A stretch of 6,059 nucleotides of DNA from the NCBI GenBank assembly GCA_022866585.1, contig JALHUP010000034.1:1-6059 (forward strand). The letters are read 5' to 3'. Of the stretch, positions 4,202 through 6,059 are shown one piece after another. Each line of letters starts with the position of its first letter. Positions within the stretch are counted from its first letter, which is position 1. The stretch is from Candidatus Zixiibacteriota bacterium. Its GTDB lineage: Bacteria > Zixibacteria > MSB-5A5 > SM1-73. A program made the translations under genes and the position numbers. The notes below the pieces were generated by a model, which did no database searches, had not been told where the DNA came from, and worked only from the letters and a program-made list of their open reading frames with translations.

Positions 4202-5872
4202 ATGATTAAAAATTTTTTCATTCGGTCAGGGTTATGTTTTTTAATATGCGGTTTATTACTTGATGTTTCCATAGCAGAAACGGAAGAGAAGGAGAACTCT
4301 CAAAAGGGGAAAAGTTATGAAGCTTTCCAATATTTCATCAATGGCGATTTGTATGAGCTATCCGGCGACATAGCGAAAGCCATAAGCGAATACCAGAAAG
4401 CGAGGACTCAAGAGCCGGACGTCCCGGAGATCAGGCTTGCCCTTGCCCGAGCCTATTTTATGGTGAAAGAGATCGATTCTGCCAAAGTGGAGCTTTTGAA
4501 AATCGACCCTAAGAACAACGAAGCCTATGGGCTTCTGGGAGATTGTTATCGATTTTCGGGCAAAGAAGATAGTGCCTTGTTGGCTTACCAGGAGGCAGTG
4601 AAGCTGGATTCAACGGATTTCAGATCCTTCTGGCAGTTAGCTATGATCTGGCAAAAAAGGGATGAATTGCAAAAATCCATTCAGGCCTGGAGAAAAGTTG
4701 CGTCCCTATCTTCATTTTCTGCCCCGGTTCACCTGCAGTTGGCTACCCTTCTGTTTCAGACAAAGGATTATGATCAAGCTATTAAAGAGTATCAGAGAGT
4801 ATTGGACTTGAACCCAAATGACGTAAAGGCTCTATTAGGGTTAGGAGCCTGTTATGAAGTTACGGGGGAACTGGAAAAAGCGATTGAACCTTACCAGAAG
4901 TTTCTAACGCTCGAGCCGTCTAATGCGAACCTTAGAAACCGACTGATATCCCTTTATCTCAGATCCGGAAAAATCGAGGAAGCCACCAAAGAAGCAGAAC
5001 TTTTGTATAATTTGAAACCTGAAGATATGGAGATGAAGAAAAGCTTAGGAGCTCTTTATTTTTCACAAAAGGAGTATGATAAGGCGGAAAGTCTTTTCAC
5101 TTCGTATATCCAATCGAATCCAGACGATCCTTCGGTTCATTTCTACTTGGGTAAGATCGCCATAGAGAAAAAAGATTTTGAAAGGGCGGAAAGAGAGTTT
5201 GAAAAAACCATCTCTTTAGCGGATTCGGTTCCAGATGGCTGGGTAAACTTAGCCTTGGTCTATCTATATCAGGATAGCACCCAAAAAGCCATCTGGGTCT
5301 ATAAAGAAGCATTAGAGAAGGTTAGCGATAAGGCAACCATCCAGTATCTTTTGGGTTCTGCCTATGCCCAAGCTCGACAATTCGATTCAGCTATTGTTGT
5401 TCTTTTGAGTGCCTCAGACCAAAGACCGAATGATACCTACATACTCTTTGGCTTAGGCTCCGCTTATGAGCGGAGAGGAGATTTTGACCAAGCCGTTGTC
5501 ATCTTCGAGCACCTCATCCAGCTGGATTCCACCCATGCTTCTGCCTTAAACTATCTTGGCTACATGCTGGCGGATAAAGGGATCAGGTTGGAAGAGTCTC
5601 TGGACATGATAAAAAGGGCATTAGAGTTTGAGCCAAACAATGGAGCTTATCTGGATAGTTACGGCTGGGTTTTGTATAGATTGGGGAGATTAACCGAGGC
5701 AGAGGTTCAAATCAAAAAAGCTTTAAAGATCGTGGGAGATGATGCCGTCATACACGAGCATCTGGGAGACATTTACAACGCTTCAGGAGAGACAAAAAAA
5801 GCAAAAAAAGAATGGAAAGAGGCACTGAAACTGGACCCAGAAAATGCGAAGTTGAAAGAAAAATTGAAATAG
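4202..5872 (+). CDS. Exported tetratricopeptide-repeat (TPR) protein, 15 repeats
   Basis: The 556-residue product has an N-terminal signal peptide: basic MIKNFFIR, a hydrophobic core (about 9-20) and a likely cleavage site after SIA (residue 25). After a short charged linker, residues 40-548 are about 15 TPR units, nearly all 34 residues with the usual small/aromatic pattern and frequent terminal Pro-Asn/Asp; unit 2 is short (32) and unit 13 long (35). TPR arrays form superhelical protein-binding scaffolds, so the protein probably organises partners in the periplasm or at the cell surface. Units 13-15 (446-548), with ALNYLGYMLAD and LDSYGWVLYRLGR, resemble the C-terminal block of many bacterial TPR proteins, including the LbcA type that binds a C-terminal-processing protease. 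Unlike LbcA it has no good lipobox. No enzyme domain is present. A TTG at 4151 would add 17 residues but has a poorer ribosome site. The gene diverges from the transporter; partners are unknown. Confidence 0.85.
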   Translation: MIKNFFIRSGLCFLICGLLLDVSIAETEEKENSQKGKSYEAFQYFINGDLYELSGDIAKAISEYQKARTQEPDVPEIRLALARAYFMVKEIDSAKVELLKIDPKNNEAYGLLGDCYRFSGKEDSALLAYQEAVKLDSTDFRSFWQLAMIWQKRDELQKSIQAWRKVASLSSFSAPVHLQLATLLFQTKDYDQAIKEYQRVLDLNPNDVKALLGLGACYEVTGELEKAIEPYQKFLTLEPSNANLRNRLISLYLRSGKIEEATKEAELLYNLKPEDMEMKKSLGALYFSQKEYDKAESLFTSYIQSNPDDPSVHFYLGKIAIEKKDFERAEREFEKTISLADSVPDGWVNLALVYLYQDSTQKAIWVYKEALEKVSDKATIQYLLGSAYAQARQFDSAIVVLLSASDQRPNDTYILFGLGSAYERRGDFDQAVVIFEHLIQLDSTHASALNYLGYMLADKGIRLEESLDMIKRALEFEPNNGAYLDSYGWVLYRLGRLTEAEVQIKKALKIVGDDAVIHEHLGDIYNASGETKKAKKEWKEALKLDPENAKLKEKLK

Positions 5873-6059
5873 CTGTTTCAGGAGTTCTACTATTATAGAC
5901 GCTTAAAAAGGTGTCAGGACTGAGCAGGCTGACCGAGAATTCTTTGAAAAATAATCTATAGTCGGACATTTCTTGCCAAGTTCGATTCTTGGATGCATTC
6001 AAAACAAGATGAATTAAAAAACAACTTTCTTAGAATATCAATCAAAAAAGAAATGCTCT
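5873..6059. other. Non-coding sequence after the TPR gene
   Basis: No convincing gene occurs in these 187 bases. An imperfect GTCAG/CTGAC stem (5913-5917/5929-5933) has an 11-base loop and no T-tract, so I do not call a terminator. CCAAG-TTCGATT-CTTGG at 5976-5992 looks like an isolated tRNA T-arm, but no tRNA can be built around it. The ATG at 6053 near the right edge has no recognisable ribosome site. Confidence 0.5.

Noticed and set aside
4235..4252. Lipoprotein signal (lipobox) in the TPR protein
   Set aside because: The cysteine at residue 16 follows F-L-I, not the small residue needed before the cysteine; the SIA site at 23-25 fits signal peptidase I better.
5910..6000. A complete tRNA gene ending in the T-arm at 5976-5992
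   Set aside because: The acceptor 3' strand ATGCATT has no complementary 5' strand at the required distance, and no anticodon stem or CCA is present.
5748..6002. Minus-strand open frame overlapping the end of the TPR gene
   Set aside because: It is half antisense to TPR codons, has no ribosome site and resembles no protein family.

Overview
The window holds three complete genes, one possible gene start cut off at the left edge, and an unusually large share of non-coding DNA (about 1.4 kb of 6.06 kb) filled with palindromic repeats. Base composition is moderate. The genes use strong AGGAGG or AGGTGA ribosome sites and read as ordinary bacterial genes. The protein families do not fix the taxon. 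The mix of a bacterial OPT-type transporter, a short M29-type aminopeptidase, a secreted TPR protein and repeat-packed intergenic DNA would suit an uncultivated bacterial lineage, perhaps of the Zixibacteria/WOR-3 kind, but that is a guess.

Layout: positions 1-66 (minus) may be the first 22 codons of a gene leaving the window. Positions 67-293 are non-coding, with degenerate repeats and a hairpin just after the aminopeptidase stop. Positions 294-1241 (minus) encode a cytoplasmic M29-like metallo-aminopeptidase. Positions 1242-1513 are a repeat mosaic of stem-loop modules. Positions 1514-3481 (minus) encode an OPT-family membrane transporter. Positions 3482-4201 are a 720-base divergent intergenic region with a likely transporter promoter, a 98-bp inverted-repeat element and two further strong palindromes. 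Positions 4202-5872 (plus) encode an exported protein that is almost entirely 15 tetratricopeptide repeats. Positions 5873-6059 show no gene.

The transporter and aminopeptidase lie in the same direction, transporter first. Together they make a plausible peptide-uptake and hydrolysis pair: import of a small peptide or peptide-like compound, then removal of N-terminal residues in the cytoplasm. The TPR gene is divergent and probably acts separately as a periplasmic scaffold.

I see no convincing new multi-gene system. The most unusual content is the repeats: at least four families of palindromes lie between genes, two copies of one family start 7 and 11 bases after the two minus-strand stop codons, and one cluster has adjacent modules with conserved boundaries but different, still fully paired stems.
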